From positions 372,001 through 436,000 of the forward strand of contig BAAHQB010000111.1 in NCBI GenBank assembly GCA_054601695.1: 64,000 nucleotides of DNA, given 5' to 3'. The stretch is from Amorphochlora amoebiformis (taxonomy: Eukaryota > Cercozoa > Chlorarachniophyceae). Below the pieces are notes generated by a model. It was not told the origin of the DNA. It searched no databases and was given only the letters and a program-made list of their open reading frames with translations. The number at the start of each line of letters is the position of its first letter. The first letter of the stretch is position 1. This document shows, one piece after another, positions 27,611-44,056 of this stretch. Both the position numbers and the translations under genes were made by a program.

Positions 27611-27729
27611 CTAAATATCAGCTCGGGGTGCAATTGTCTGTGACAAACCACGGGAAAGTGAAGGGAAAACAGAAATTCTCATTCGATGGGTCCTCCACCT
27701 ACAACTTACTATACACATGTTTATGTACA

Positions 27730-27797
<68 letters not shown>

Positions 27798-28527
27798 TAC
27801 ACATTATATATACATATGTATACACATATATATATATATACATATATACATATATATTTGTACATATCAATATTATTGGTATATACATTTCCTATATACA
27901 GATATATGTGTAACAGAGCATGTTATGTATATGTATATATATATATATATATATATAATATATGCATATATATATATATATATATATATAAATGTAATGT
28001 ATAGTATACTATATATTTACATACACCACATCGAAACAACCAATCTAAGTCTAAGTAGAGCATCATAACCTCTAGATTCATCTACACAGGCTTTAGCATA
28101 GACTTTCTAGTTCTCAGTGGTACTTGAGCGCTAATCCTAACCCTGACCGTAACCCTAAACTTAACCCTCATTCTATTGTCACTTAATGACACTAATACTA
28201 GCCAATAATTTATTTTGTCATGATTTGAAGTCTTGACCGAGATCTACCTGACTGTCTCTCTTTTGCCTCTCAAACTTACCTCTCGCCCTCCTCCTTGTTT
28301 TTCCTCGTGTTCTCTCTCTCTCTGTCTCTCTCCTCTCTCCACGCTCTCTCACCCCCGCTCTCTCTAACTCTCCATGAATCAGTTTCCGCTGGTGTTAAGG
28401 GTGCTGCGAAACTAACGGTCTCACTGAACACGAAGGAATCAATGTTAGTATAGGGTTAGGGTTTGGTTATGTTTACGCTTAGTTGAATGTTATAACATGT
28501 GTTTCTAGGAATATATGTATATGTATT

Positions 28528-28567
<40 letters not shown>

Positions 28568-28614
28568 TGTGTATGTGTATGTATATATATATATATATAT
28601 ACATATACAAGTAC

Positions 28615-28659
<45 letters not shown>

Positions 28660-28685
28660 CAATATAATATATATATATATGTGTG

Positions 28686-28726
<41 letters not shown>

Positions 28727-29112
28727 TATACATATATATATATACATATATGTATGCAATACACTCTAGCACGGACCCGATGAAGGCATTTATCCTCGGC
28801 ATCTCGCAACTTTTATCTGTAAACCTAAACGCTACTAACCCCTGACCCTATCTCTACCCTATATACGTGTGTATCTTGGAGAGAATGAGGCTACTGTACT
28901 ATAAACTAATCCAAACCAAAACCTAACCCCACCCTTAGGAGATGAGCAAGGGTGCTGTAGGTAGATCGACTTTAAAGCTACTTATATCCTAAACCTTTCC
29001 CTCTCTTCCTCTCCCCTTTCTTACACATCTTCTCCATATCTCACCCCCTTATATCTCCCCCCCTCTCTCACTGGGCTATAGATGTGTTTTCATGCACACA
29101 CGCACACACATA

Positions 29113-29153
<41 letters not shown>

Positions 29154-29572
29154 ATATATATATACATCTATATATATACACATATTATATAATGTATATA
29201 TAAGTCATGACATACCCTCTGAACCATAACCTAAGGTGGACTTTTCTTGGAAAGCTCACAAAAAGACCTCATGATCGATAGAATGGCTTCTGTAAGTGCT
29301 GCTGTTAACAATCCTAAACCCTAACCCATCCCCGAACCTTAGCCCTCCCAATAATCCTACCCCACTGCTGACAATCTAGAGATATGCAAGCTCTTAGCCC
29401 CCGCCCTAACCTGTCGTAACCCGGCCCTAATCCTTACCTTGACCTAACCATTCTCCAGGTCGCGAAGGATGTCCAGACGGCAGAAGCTGTGCGATTTTTT
29501 TTTCTTAATTTTTTTGCTCGGTTGGGAGACTGGGGTATATGTTTTCTTGGTGTTTAGTGTGTATGAGGAGTT

Positions 29573-29632
<60 letters not shown>

Positions 29633-29644
29633 TATTTATATATA

Positions 29645-29704
<60 letters not shown>

Positions 29705-29775
29705 ATATATCTGTGTATATATATCAGTGTATTTATATTATACATCGTGTGCGAGCGTGTGTTTATTTTCACATA

Positions 29776-29822
<47 letters not shown>

Positions 29823-29907
29823 CAGGGGGCCGGTGCGAAGTTAACGTCATCAGGAATATCATTAAAGCCCTATACCGAGGAAGAGCTTATGATGACGTAT
29901 CAAGAGG

Positions 29908-29958
<51 letters not shown>

Positions 29959-30147
29959 ATACACATATACATACATACCTATATGTGTGTGTGTATACAT
30001 TATGTGTGTACACGTGTTTATGTAATATTTACATATAAATAAGTACATATATATATATATATATATGTAAATATATATATATATATAAATATAATATCGG
30101 CATTGTTTCTGTAAGTATACAGTATACGCATAAAAGATATTATTATC

Positions 30148-30188
<41 letters not shown>

Positions 30189-30409
30189 TATATATATTCA
30201 CCCTGCATAAAAGTGGTTATAATGATATGGGAAGGGGTTGTGTGTTGTGTGTCTTCAACCCCCAACCCATCAAATGTGGAATGATTGGGTAGTGTGCGTG
30301 TGTTTCAAGACTAATTTTAACCTGTTAGATGTGGGGTAATTTCGTAGCAAGTATGCGAAATAAGTGCTATCAGAAAGGAGATCCAGTCCTCGATGTCAGA
30401 ATATATTTA

Positions 30410-30468
<59 letters not shown>

Positions 30469-30608
30469 ATATATATATGTGTGTATGCTTTTATGTATAC
30501 ATGTATGTACATGTATGTACACGTGTGTGCTAATTCTTTATTATGTAATATATATATATATATATATGATATATATATATATACGTTATATATATACATA
30601 TATGTGTA

Positions 30609-30650
<42 letters not shown>

Positions 30651-30717
30651 ATATACATTTGCTCACCTGATCATTAGATGTGTAATAATTTATATGTATA
30701 TGTACAAATATATATAC

Positions 30718-30749
<32 letters not shown>

Positions 30750-30811
30750 ATTAAAATAGAGTTGTGTGTATATAACATTACAAATAGTGTTCATGCAATC
30801 TACTTATGGCG

Positions 30812-30857
<46 letters not shown>

Positions 30858-31337
30858 ATAAACATATGAGTATGTAGAATTATAGTATTCACGCAAAATA
30901 TATGATATTTATATCCTTTATATACATCAGATGTCAAATAACTACCATGGGTCCCTGAACGCCCTTATGGCAGCTGTCGCCAATTCTGACGAAGTATCCG
31001 AACCTTAACCGAACCCTAACCCTAATCTCCAACCCTAATCTCTAATTCAAATCTCTACGACAACCCTAATGCCGAGCTCGAATCCTAACCCTAACCTATC
31101 TTCTCCACCCACCTAAGCCACAGTCCTCCTAACCCTAACCGCAACCCTAACCCGAACCCAACCCAATCTTGAAACTCAACCCAATCGCGGACACTAATGT
31201 TACCCCAGCCCTGTCAAGACCGTTTTATTCGAGGCTCAGACTATGCAAACTTTTACAGGGATGCTGTAAAATATGCCAAGTAATATAACTATGTTTTGAA
31301 TCTATTATGTGGAGATATATACATTTATACATATATT

Positions 31338-31380
<43 letters not shown>

Positions 31381-31620
31381 TTCATCATATTGTACGTAAT
31401 TGAACACGTGTACGCTCACCACACCCATTTGTAACGTGTTACACGGTGCTCTATTTGTAGCTCTATTGCTGATTTGACTCTCGGTGACCCTAAACCTTAA
31501 GAACTTTAATATGTAGGCTCTCAGCAAAAAGTGAAAGCACCGAAAAGGTAAATTTCAGAGTTTGAAAAAAACGCCCCGGGTGCATTTACATCAAGATAAA
31601 GTTTTAGTGAGATATATATA

Positions 31621-31697
<77 letters not shown>

Positions 31698-31900
31698 GTA
31701 CACACAATATACACGCATAATATATATATATATATATATATATATCTTTATATGTATATATATATATATATATAGTTTATACATATATGTTGGTAGTTTT
31801 ATGTCGATTTCGTGGTGACACATTTCGCGATACATTTCTTTGGCCGAGCTTTTGATTTTGAAGAAAAGTAAGATTATTCATATTCCTAAATATATATACA

Positions 31901-31948
<48 letters not shown>

Positions 31949-32004
31949 GTATATGTGATATATATTTGTGCATATGCATAGATATACCATGCCTTTGATT
32001 TGGA

Positions 32005-32063
<59 letters not shown>

Positions 32064-32120
32064 TGCTTCTGATTTTGAAAAAAAAATCGACTACATTTAC
32101 ATTGTATATATACATATAAA

Positions 32121-32165
<45 letters not shown>

Positions 32166-32563
32166 GTTTGTATGCATGTATATGTACAGATATTATACAT
32201 AAAATTATATATATATACATACATATATATATATATATATATATTTATATTATAAATATATGTATATATATATATATATAAAGACTGCACTAACCTCAAC
32301 CTTAATAATAGGAGCAACTACTTTGACTACATTCATTTTGATTGCATGACTCAAATCGTGCCGGGTTATTATATGAATTTTCTAAGGTTTGTTTGTAGGT
32401 GACATTTTAAATTGAATTGTAGGAGAATGTATGTGTATGGTTATGCTGTGTATGTATGTCGCGCAGGCATATGTGAGATTGTGATTATCAACATGTGAGT
32501 ATGTTTATTTGTATATTACATGTATATACATATATATATATATTTGGATACATGTATGGATGT

Positions 32564-32599
<36 letters not shown>

Positions 32600-32616
32600 G
32601 ATACATGTATGGATGT

Positions 32617-32707
<91 letters not shown>

Positions 32708-32872
32708 ACATATATATATATATACATATATTGCGTTTTAATTTATATTTTTAGATTCGGAGAGTTCAACCCCAAGGTCACCCAGGGAATGGTATACATA
32801 TATTTACATGCATATATATATATATATATATACAGTAAATAAGTATGCATTTTTACACACACACATATATAC

Positions 32873-32913
<41 letters not shown>

Positions 32914-32955
32914 TGTACTTTATACACAAGTACACAAGAACAGATATATATATAA

Positions 32956-33025
<70 letters not shown>

Positions 33026-33453
33026 ACATATATATATTTATTTATTTACATATATATATATATTATATTTATGTATGTATGTATAAATATATGTACAGGT
33101 TCGGACAGCAATGTACAGACTATGTTTCTTCATGAAAAGAGGCACACAAAATCCTAACTCTAACTCAATCCAAACCCACCTCAACCTAAACTAACCTATC
33201 TCAAACTCTAACTATAAATCCGATCCAAAATTCTATGAAAGCATAGAATCCAATGATTTGTCTTACGACAACAGTCACACGTCATCATGTAATATCTATT
33301 CCTAACCTAATTAAGCCCCATCTCAAACCCTCATATAGCATGCTGTGTGTTCGAAAGTAAATTATATACATATGTATAATATATAAATTTATACGTATCA
33401 ATAGAAATAAAAATTATGCACGAAAATTTGTGTATGTATATCTATCTATATAT

Positions 33454-33488
<35 letters not shown>

Positions 33489-33591
33489 TTATGTATATAT
33501 GTGTACGTTCATGTATATGCGTATGTATGTGTATGCGTATTTATACGTATATGCTGATAAATATATTATACATATTATATATTTATATATA

Positions 33592-33662
<71 letters not shown>

Positions 33663-33888
33663 TAAGTATGTATGTATATACATATATATATATATATATC
33701 ACCTATGTACATCTGTATCAATAAAAAAGAGTAAAAAATGTAATCATTCAGGAGTTCTATTAGACCCTGATATCCATGAAGATATAGACAGCATGTGGTT
33801 CAGCGACTACAAGGTGCCAGGGTCTAGGGCTAATATACATCCACATGTTTTAATCATATATATATATATATATATATATAATAGGTCC

Positions 33889-33966
<78 letters not shown>

Positions 33967-34572
33967 GTCCGAGGGAGAGAGTTAAAGAGAGAGAGAGAGA
34001 GATAGAGACAGGTAAGAGCAAAAGAAGAGGAGAGAGAACGATGAGAAGAGAGGAAGGCGACAAGAGAGAAAGACGGAAGTGGGCAGACTAGGGCTAGAGA
34101 GTAAAGGGGAGGGAGAGGTAGGAAGGAAAAATATTTCAATAGATTTGTGAAAATTTTGTAACGAGAATTTGTCAACACACAGGAAGGTCAAAACGTCCGT
34201 AGCATGGTTAAGGTGATTGAGCTTGCATTACTTGAAGCACTAAACATATGTTTGAAGCTAACGCTGAGGCTCTTTTGCTTGAATTCCTTCTCTCCGTCAA
34301 TTCCTCCTTGCCTCTCTCTCTCCCTGTTTCTCTCACACTCTCATTTCTGTCTCCCCCTATCTTCTCTATCTCTCTCTCTTTATTTTCCCTTCTCTCTACT
34401 CTCTCCTCTCTGTCTCTCCTTGTCTTTTCTCTCTCTCGCTCTCCCTGTCTCTTCCTCTCTTGGGATCTCTCTCTCTTGGGATATCTAGGAGTGGATTCCG
34501 ACTCTCTTCTACAACCCAGAGCCGCAAGCGAGGCCGAGGCGACTTTCGAGGGTATTGCAGTATACATAACGT

Positions 34573-34626
<54 letters not shown>

Positions 34627-34702
34627 AAATATATATACATTATATTATATTATATGTATGTATATATATATGTATATGTTTACATGTGCACATACAAAGT
34701 TT

Positions 34703-34740
<38 letters not shown>

Positions 34741-35160
34741 TATATATATATATTTATATTATATATATATATATAAATTATTCTATTTGTATTTTTATTA
34801 ACAATATTACATTTACATAGGGGGCTAGGAGGAGGATAGAACGCGAGAAGAAGTGAGCAAATTAAAAGCTAATATATATGTTAACATATAGCTAAATTTC
34901 CCTCTTACATATATTCTATTATTTTTTTGGCTGTTTGTTCCTCACCAAAAGTACAGGTACATATTGTATGCACATGTGCGTTTTTCTGTGAAACTCTATT
35001 CTATAGCAATAAATATACTGTATCATATTATTATTATCTTTCCTGATACCCAATAGGGTACAATATATTGTACCAAGGAGTGTATTATATTTATAAACCT
35101 TGTCAGATCATATGATATAATATATCATGGTGTGTAATATCGCAAATATATATACGTAAC

Positions 35161-35220
<60 letters not shown>

Positions 35221-35555
35221 GTTTGTGTGTGTATATATATATATACATATATGTAACGTGTTCCTAGGGAGCTAGCGAGGTCCTGGCACGAAGGACGACA
35301 CCCCCAAGCTGAGAAAAAGTATGTCTATACAAATATACATTATATACAAAAACACATATATGTATATATATATATATTACAATATTATATGTGTGTACAA
35401 CAATGCATTTTTCTAACCATAATCGGCCCTAAATCCTAATCTCAACCGTAACCATAACCGTAACCGTAACCCTACGTACCCCTCTAAGGATTCGCGAAGG
35501 CTTCCAACGGCTGTCAAACAATGGCTCTGGAATTCCTAGATTTCTTCAAGTGTGG

Positions 35556-35627
<72 letters not shown>

Positions 35628-35668
35628 CATATATAGATATATATTGTGTGTATGTATATAAGGATGTC

Positions 35669-35740
<72 letters not shown>

Positions 35741-35796
35741 ATATATATATATATATGTGTGTATATTATTTGTGCATATTAGATAATATACATATA

Positions 35797-35833
<37 letters not shown>

Positions 35834-36505
35834 TGTATATATAATATTTACACACTAATCTATAAGATTCTCGAATATATTGTATGTTTATATATGTATA
35901 TATATGTGTGTGTGTCAGAGAGAGAGAGAGAGAGAGAAAATAGTGGTAAACATCATGTACAACATACACATATACATGATCAACCCTAACCCTAACCCTA
36001 ACAATACCGAACTCTAACCAAACCCAATGATTTCAAACTCAATCGTACCATCAAAACCCAACCCTTGCCCTACCCTATCTCCTCTCAGATGGCAGGACTA
36101 ATATCCATGAAACCAGAGGAAATGGAGGTGAGAACCCAAACCCATGGCCTTCTAACCCTAACCTTACTGCTATTATAGGTTAATCATTAATACCGTATGT
36201 CAACCATTAAACCCGTACCTCATAAGTCAGCCACTAACCTTAACGTAATCCTCAGGAAAAAATGAAACAGTGGGCTGAGGCAGAGGGGTATTGCTATCCC
36301 AAACCCTAACCTAACCCTAACCCTAACTTAACCCTAACCCTAACCTAACCCTAACCCCTAATCTAATGCTAACCCTAACCTAATGCCAACCCCAACCTAA
36401 TGCTAACCCTATCCCTAAACTAACCCTAACCATAACCCAAGGCGCTGTTTCACATTTCTTTTTTTTTTTTCCACATGTGTATGTATATACATATACATAC
36501 ATATA

Positions 36506-36545
<40 letters not shown>

Positions 36546-36714
36546 AATGTGTACACATACGTGTATATACGTACACATAAACATGTAAATAATGTAGGCT
36601 GTGCACGACATTTTTGTCGTGATAGACCACTTCATTTGTATGCATATAAATTACAGACACATTTTATTCTTATGGATAGATAGTTGCACAATTAGATACA
36701 TACAATATATATAC

Positions 36715-36754
<40 letters not shown>

Positions 36755-36929
36755 TACATACATATACATATATATATATATAAATAAATATTAATGTTGT
36801 GTGTATGTGTTTGTAGATATGGAGATACTTGCGAAGCTGAAATTGATAAGTTTGAGCTCTCCGGGTCTATTGAGGTTAAGAAAATATCATTCATAAGCAC
36901 ATGTAGATACAAGTATGTTTATATGTATA

Positions 36930-36961
<32 letters not shown>

Positions 36962-37110
36962 ATATATATATATTCACGAATAAGATATTATATACACGTG
37001 TATATTCCATCTATTGATACAGAACATGCAATAAATACATATAACACCTTTTCTTTGTTTTTACTTTTTTATATATAGGGAGGAGCCAACAAGAACGAAG
37101 CGGTACATAC

Positions 37111-37157
<47 letters not shown>

Positions 37158-37174
37158 TTATATATGTACGTACA

Positions 37175-37207
<33 letters not shown>

Positions 37208-37283
37208 TATAATCCATCCGTATTTCCCTTTCTATTTATCTAAATACACACATACACACGTAAACCCTAACCCTAACCCTAAT

Positions 37284-37332
<49 letters not shown>

Positions 37333-38265
37333 GTGTGTATATAAATAAATGTCTCAATATATCTACTTACATAAAACCAAACGGAAAAAAAAAAAAGCCG
37401 AAAAAGAAAAATCCCAAAATGAAGTTGCGCAAAAAAGTAGAATTGAAATTAATATCACTGACAAAACAGATGAAAACTCCTGCAGTGTGCTCGAATACAG
37501 GACTCAAACTCGCGTACGAAGATCCTTAACCCTAACTCTATCTAGTCTCAAGTCTTAACTCGAACCTTAATTCCCAGAGAGTATGAGATAGAGAGAGAGA
37601 GAGAGAAGTGAACAGAGAAAGAGAAAGGGAAAGAGGGACAGAAAGGGAGGAAAGAGAGCGAAAGAGAGAAGAAAGAGATATATATAGTTGGGTAGATGAG
37701 GGGAAAGAGAGGCGTGGGTCCGAGAGAGCGGATTGAGGAAGGGAATAATATATATAGAGAGAGAGAAAGAAATGGAAATGTCATCACACTGTACCCAATA
37801 CTAATTTAAAAGCTTAACGTATCTGCAATTCTATGTATAAGCGAACCCTAGTTATTAATCTAATTCACATGTTAATCCTATCAGTAATTTCACGCAAAAA
37901 CTAACCCATTTAGTTGTTCTAATACAGTTTTAATTTACACTTAAACACCCCTGATGGGGGTTAGTTCATAATTAGGAGTTAGTGTATTTATAACTATTGA
38001 TAGGACTAGTTGTACTCCGAATTATTGATAGGGTTAGTTTGTGGATTAACTAACTGATAGGGTTGTGTAAATAATTCTAATCATAGTCCAACTTCCCACT
38101 TACCCTGATTGAAATTTGAATTTGAAGTCTTTGAATATGAACTTTAGATGGGGAAAGAAGATATCGGTGAGTAAGATTGCAGATGAACCCTGCAAACTCA
38201 CTCCGCCAAGTAATCAATGATCTTTGGAATATATGTATATATATATATATATACATATATAATAC

Positions 38266-38307
<42 letters not shown>

Positions 38308-38412
38308 TTATGTACATGTGTACCGGTAAATAAGCTTACAGATGACGTAGCAAAGTCACTCTGCCGTGCAAGCGATAATCCATAATCTCGATATGTTCAT
38401 GCATGTATGTAA

Positions 38413-38450
<38 letters not shown>

Positions 38451-38598
38451 GTATATATATATGTGTGTGTATATACTGTACGTATGTGTAAAAATATGAA
38501 AATTATTTGTACCTTATACAAACTACTAATAAGCTGTATACATATATGCATTATATGTGTATATATATGTATATGTATATGTGTGTGTATATATACAC

Positions 38599-38631
<33 letters not shown>

Positions 38632-38633
38632 CG

Positions 38634-38676
<43 letters not shown>

Positions 38677-39402
38677 ATATTATGTACATATCTTATACAT
38701 ATGCGAACATCAACTTCCAATATCCTCGACCATAACACTTTAAAAATAAAAATCACAAAGCGAATCGACCTGTTGAAGATTTTCAATCCTCACCAGACTC
38801 TAGTCCTCATACCTTTCAACCTAACAAAAGAAACCTAACCTAATCAGATCCAGCTGACCCCAAGTGGTACAATAATGTGGAGAAAACCATTGGAGTACAA
38901 ACCCTAACCCTCTCTCTGTGTCTCTCTATCTCTCTCTCTCTATACTCTCCGTTCTCCTATATATTTCTCTCTCTCTCTCTTGTACGAGCTTTCTCTTTCT
39001 CTTGTATGGGCTCTCTCTTTCTCTCCTTCCCTGCTCTCTTCTAACCTTAACCCTAACCAAGTCAACTACTCAATTTGAAACCTAACTCAACTACATTTAG
39101 CCCTATCCCAACTCTAACCCTAACCCTAACCCTCTAATCCTAGGGCGTTTTCTCGTGGTCGTTCGGGGATTTCTGTGAGTTGGGTTTAGGGTTCGGGTTT
39201 GGGTTAGGTTTGGGTTAGGGCTAGGGTTAAGGTGGGGATTAGGTTTTGAGTATTCATATCTAGAATGAAGAATCCTTATTCCGTATTTGAGTTATTCATT
39301 TCTCTTTATCCTCTTCCTCTGTAATTCGCTGGGTTGGATTTGATTCTTCTTCGGGAATTTTCCCTTTATTAATTGGAATTTGTCTGCCCTCTGCACCTTC
39401 CC

Positions 39403-39463
<61 letters not shown>

Positions 39464-39576
39464 CCGTATATATTTGGGAAAAATTGGAAAAAAAGCACTT
39501 GCACTTGGGTTGGATTGGATCTATACCCATCAGAAAATTAAAATCACACTACAAGTACCATACATACCAACATGTG

Positions 39577-39607
<31 letters not shown>

Positions 39608-39742
39608 CATACATATAAATTTATTATATATATATATATGTGTATAAATTTATGTTTATGTGTATGCAATGTGTATATATGGATGTATGTGTGTGTATGC
39701 GATATATATACAATTTATACAATATATGTATATATGTGTGTA

Positions 39743-39773
<31 letters not shown>

Positions 39774-40193
39774 TTAATCTATATGTGTGCTCTAGGCACA
39801 CATCAGTGGCTTACATACATATAAATATTATTGTATATATTATATATACATATATGTATATATAAATATAAGTGTGTATGTATGGGGAGGTAAGAATGAG
39901 CGAACCGAAGGGAATTGGCTCTATCATGCTGTATAGTACATTATTAAACATGCACATACGCAATATCTCACATACAGTTTGCTTATAAAACATCAAGTTC
40001 GGAAGAAAAATGGAAAGACGACCCGGTACATCCTAACCACACTTAAGCCTAATTCTAACTCTAACCTTACCCTAACCCTAGCCCTACCCTAACCATAAGC
40101 CTTTCCTAACCCTAACCCTTACCTAACTCCAACAGTGGGAAGAATCGTCTTTAATCAAGCCACCGGTAAGTAGTTTATACTTGAATGTAATAC

Positions 40194-40238
<45 letters not shown>

Positions 40239-40383
40239 ATGTATATATGTGTACATATATAATATATATATATATATATGTATGTATATATATATATATA
40301 TATATGTATATAAATATATATGATACGTATATGAAATGTATATAACGTATTTAATATATACATATATTGTATATACATATATG

Positions 40384-40443
<60 letters not shown>

Positions 40444-40885
40444 ATATATATATATATATAAATATATATATTATTCATGAGAAAATTCGTGGTCGCAAAG
40501 AAAGAATCAACACTCCACCGATTGAAATTATCATTCCAAAGAACATATGCATGTATATATACATATATATATATGTGTGTTTGTGTATATATATATATAT
40601 ATGTATTATATACATAATAAATAATTAAGTATTTATATACCTCAATACAAACCATACATGTAACATATTTAACAGGAACTCGTGGTCCCAAAGAAAGAAC
40701 TAATACTTCCATCAAAGGAAATTATCGTTCCAAAACAAGAACTCATCCTTCCGTCCCAACCTCAAATCATTCAACCCCAATCCCCTGTATACATAACCCT
40801 AACCCTAATCTTACTGATATAACTTCAACCCTTTTGAAATTCTGATTATCAAAATAGTAAGGCTATGTATATAATGTATGTATAC

Positions 40886-40936
<51 letters not shown>

Positions 40937-41325
40937 TATTGTACATTCACAAACCAGCAACTAATCATCCCCGGAGGCTTTCTACAAGTCAACAACACTG
41001 TAACCGAAAACTTAGCCTAACTCTGACCCCAACCCAACTCTTAACCCCAACTCTTAACTCTAATCCTAACTCTAACCCTAACTCTTAACCCTAACCAAAC
41101 TCTTCAGCGAACCCACACACGTGCACGCAGGAGAAAGTTCTCATCAAACCAAAGCTTAGCCTTTGCAAATCCGGTGGGAGAGACATTCAGATTACAGATG
41201 CAAAAGTTATACATGCAGATATTTTGTGTATATCTACATATGTAATGTATATATATATATATATACGTATATATATAATTATATATATATATATGTATCT
41301 GTGTGTGTGTGCGTATAAGTATTTG

Positions 41326-41373
<48 letters not shown>

Positions 41374-41811
41374 GATATACACATGTATATATTTTACATA
41401 TTTTTCCTTCATCACGTGTTATCTAAATATATAAATATTTAAATATATCTACACATATATATAATATACATATATCTACAGGGTTCCTATAAACCTCTCT
41501 CACAAACGGCAATCGATTTTACAAACAAGGTGAAAGAAAACTTATCCCAAACGCTCGCACTATCGATCCATTCCTAGCTCTCCCCATGCCCACTGGCGCT
41601 CTTTGGATTCACTCTCTCTCTCTTTCTCTGATCTCTTCCTCTCTGACCGCTTTCTCTCCTACTCTTTCTCTCATTCTCTTTTTCTCTCTCTCTCTCTCTG
41701 TGTTTGCGTGTAACTCTAATCCTGAACCTAAGGCGATAGAGGCTGTGAAAAGTTGGGCTGAGGCGTTTTATAACAGTGAGTAGATATTATGATGCATATG
41801 CGCGTATATAT

Positions 41812-41864
<53 letters not shown>

Positions 41865-42243
41865 GATGTGTATATATTATCACATACACCCGTGGTCTAC
41901 ATGTATAATATGGACATGCATATACATATATATAAATAAATAAATGAGTTAATATATATAATCTGTATTTAAAATTTTCACCACGTAAATATATATATAT
42001 ATCATATATTGTTATACATATAACATAAACAAAAATATTTTTGAGTGTTTACATGATACATGCACCTCTCTATTTACAAACCTATACAATAGCGCTCAAA
42101 GAAACCTCTGCAACCGATCTAATCTTCGTTGCACAGTAATTATTTTATTATTATTAATTGCTATTATTATTAATTAGTATTATAATTACTATTATTATTA
42201 TTATGTTATTATTGATAATATTATTATTATGTATATTCGCATT

Positions 42244-42314
<71 letters not shown>

Positions 42315-42393
42315 GTATAAATATATGTATATATATATATATATTATATATGTATATATATTATATATATTTTAATATAAATGTATATTTGAA

Positions 42394-42426
<33 letters not shown>

Positions 42427-43215
42427 GTTTTAAAACACAATTACAACACATTCTACAAATAGAATCTATATGTATCAATGCGCACAAAAGCTTGAACCTA
42501 ACCTCAGGCAGGCAAAAGTGTTCCTTGGCAATGCGTTCGAAAAACTTTCCGATGTCATCTCCAAACAGGCAATCAACACCTAGTAACTCTTATTTTGATA
42601 TATTCCAGCCCCAACCTTACCCCCCATCCTAACCCTATCCCTACCGCTCATCTGACTCTCCAGGTCTCCTACTTCTCCCTTTCCCTCTATATCTCTTTAT
42701 GTTTTATCTTGTTTCAAACTCAATATCTTTCTCTTTCGTTCTCTCTCTTTCTCTCTCTCTCTTTCTCTCTCTTTCTTTCTCTCTTTCTCTCTCTCTCTCT
42801 CGGTGTGTAAATCTCTCTCGGCGTGTAAATTCTTCTCGTTTTCTTCTTTCTCTCTTTCTCTTTCTTTCTTCCATCCCTCTCTCTCTCTCTCTTTCTTCCC
42901 TATATCAATGTCTTTATCCTCCTCTCATTGTATGTATGTATACATATATAAATATATATATATAGATATAGATATATTATATATATATATATATATATTT
43001 ATATTTTTAAAACATATATATATATGTATATATCTACCCTTGTTCTGATCAAAGCCTAACCAACCTAGATTAAGGGCTTCTTACCAAAACTCAAGAAAAA
43101 ATACCAGAAATGTATGGAAAAAAAAAATTGATATGAGTTTTACACATGTGTGCATAGTTGTTTTTACGCATGTGAATTTGAATGGACGTAATATGAATGT
43201 GTATATACGCACTAA

Positions 43216-43289
<74 letters not shown>

Positions 43290-43918
43290 CGTGTGTGTGT
43301 GTTTACAATTGTATACATTTGTTATTTAGATGTATGTATACAATGCTCATACAACCCCTAAAACTGTTTTAACTCTAACCAGGGTTCAACGAATTAATGG
43401 GCTATAGCATATCAATAAAGGTCCTTTACGATTTCAAATAAATATATTTACATTCTATATACATAGATAATTATATACATATCATATATACATATATACA
43501 TGTATATATATATATATATGTATATATATGTATCGATACAATATTTGTGTATTTGTGTATGCATATGTGTGTAATTTTCTCTTATTCCCGGTAAATATAC
43601 AATATACAAATTTAACTGTATACCGATTCTTTTTTTAAAACTGGAGAGGCTGAAAGGAAAGATCCAACTCAGCTCAAGTCTTACCCCTGTTTGAACCCTT
43701 ATTAAAGAGAAAAGCCAAGGAATTGATAAAGCAGAAGGTCCTTAGTCTGAAGCAAAAATACAGTAAGTCCAAATCATAGTATCTAGCACCTAATACCAAT
43801 CCTGCAGTAGCCTTTAGGAATCCCAACCCAACACTATATATATAATATACATATATATATATATATAATACATATGTATATATATAATATATACATATAT
43901 ATATTACATATATGTGTG

Positions 43919-43963
<45 letters not shown>

Positions 43964-44001
43964 AAACCTATGGGGTTTTGTATGTGATATAAGTGTACAA
44001 C

Positions 44002-44056
<55 letters not shown>

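Noticed and set aside
29489-29534. Phe-rich extension [14 protein letters not shown] after the [10 protein letters not shown] codons
   Set aside because: It derives from a poly-T tract. Using the GTGCGA donor at 29489 instead restores the phase needed by all downstream exons.
34208-34628. Ser/Leu-rich and Arg/Glu-rich open frames on both strands
   Set aside because: They are translations of a CT/GA tract. Only the short splice-bounded parts (34269-34295, 34489-34551) are kept.
37349-37558. Lys-rich open frames [14 protein letters not shown] / [14 protein letters not shown]
   Set aside because: Two frames are equally open and neither joins the exons at 37102 and 38148, which already connect to each other in phase 0. 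Probably intron with poly-A.
38557-38838. Open frame ending [24 protein letters not shown]
   Set aside because: It begins in TA repeat. The adjacent exon at 38848 ([16 protein letters not shown]) joins the gene chain directly without it.
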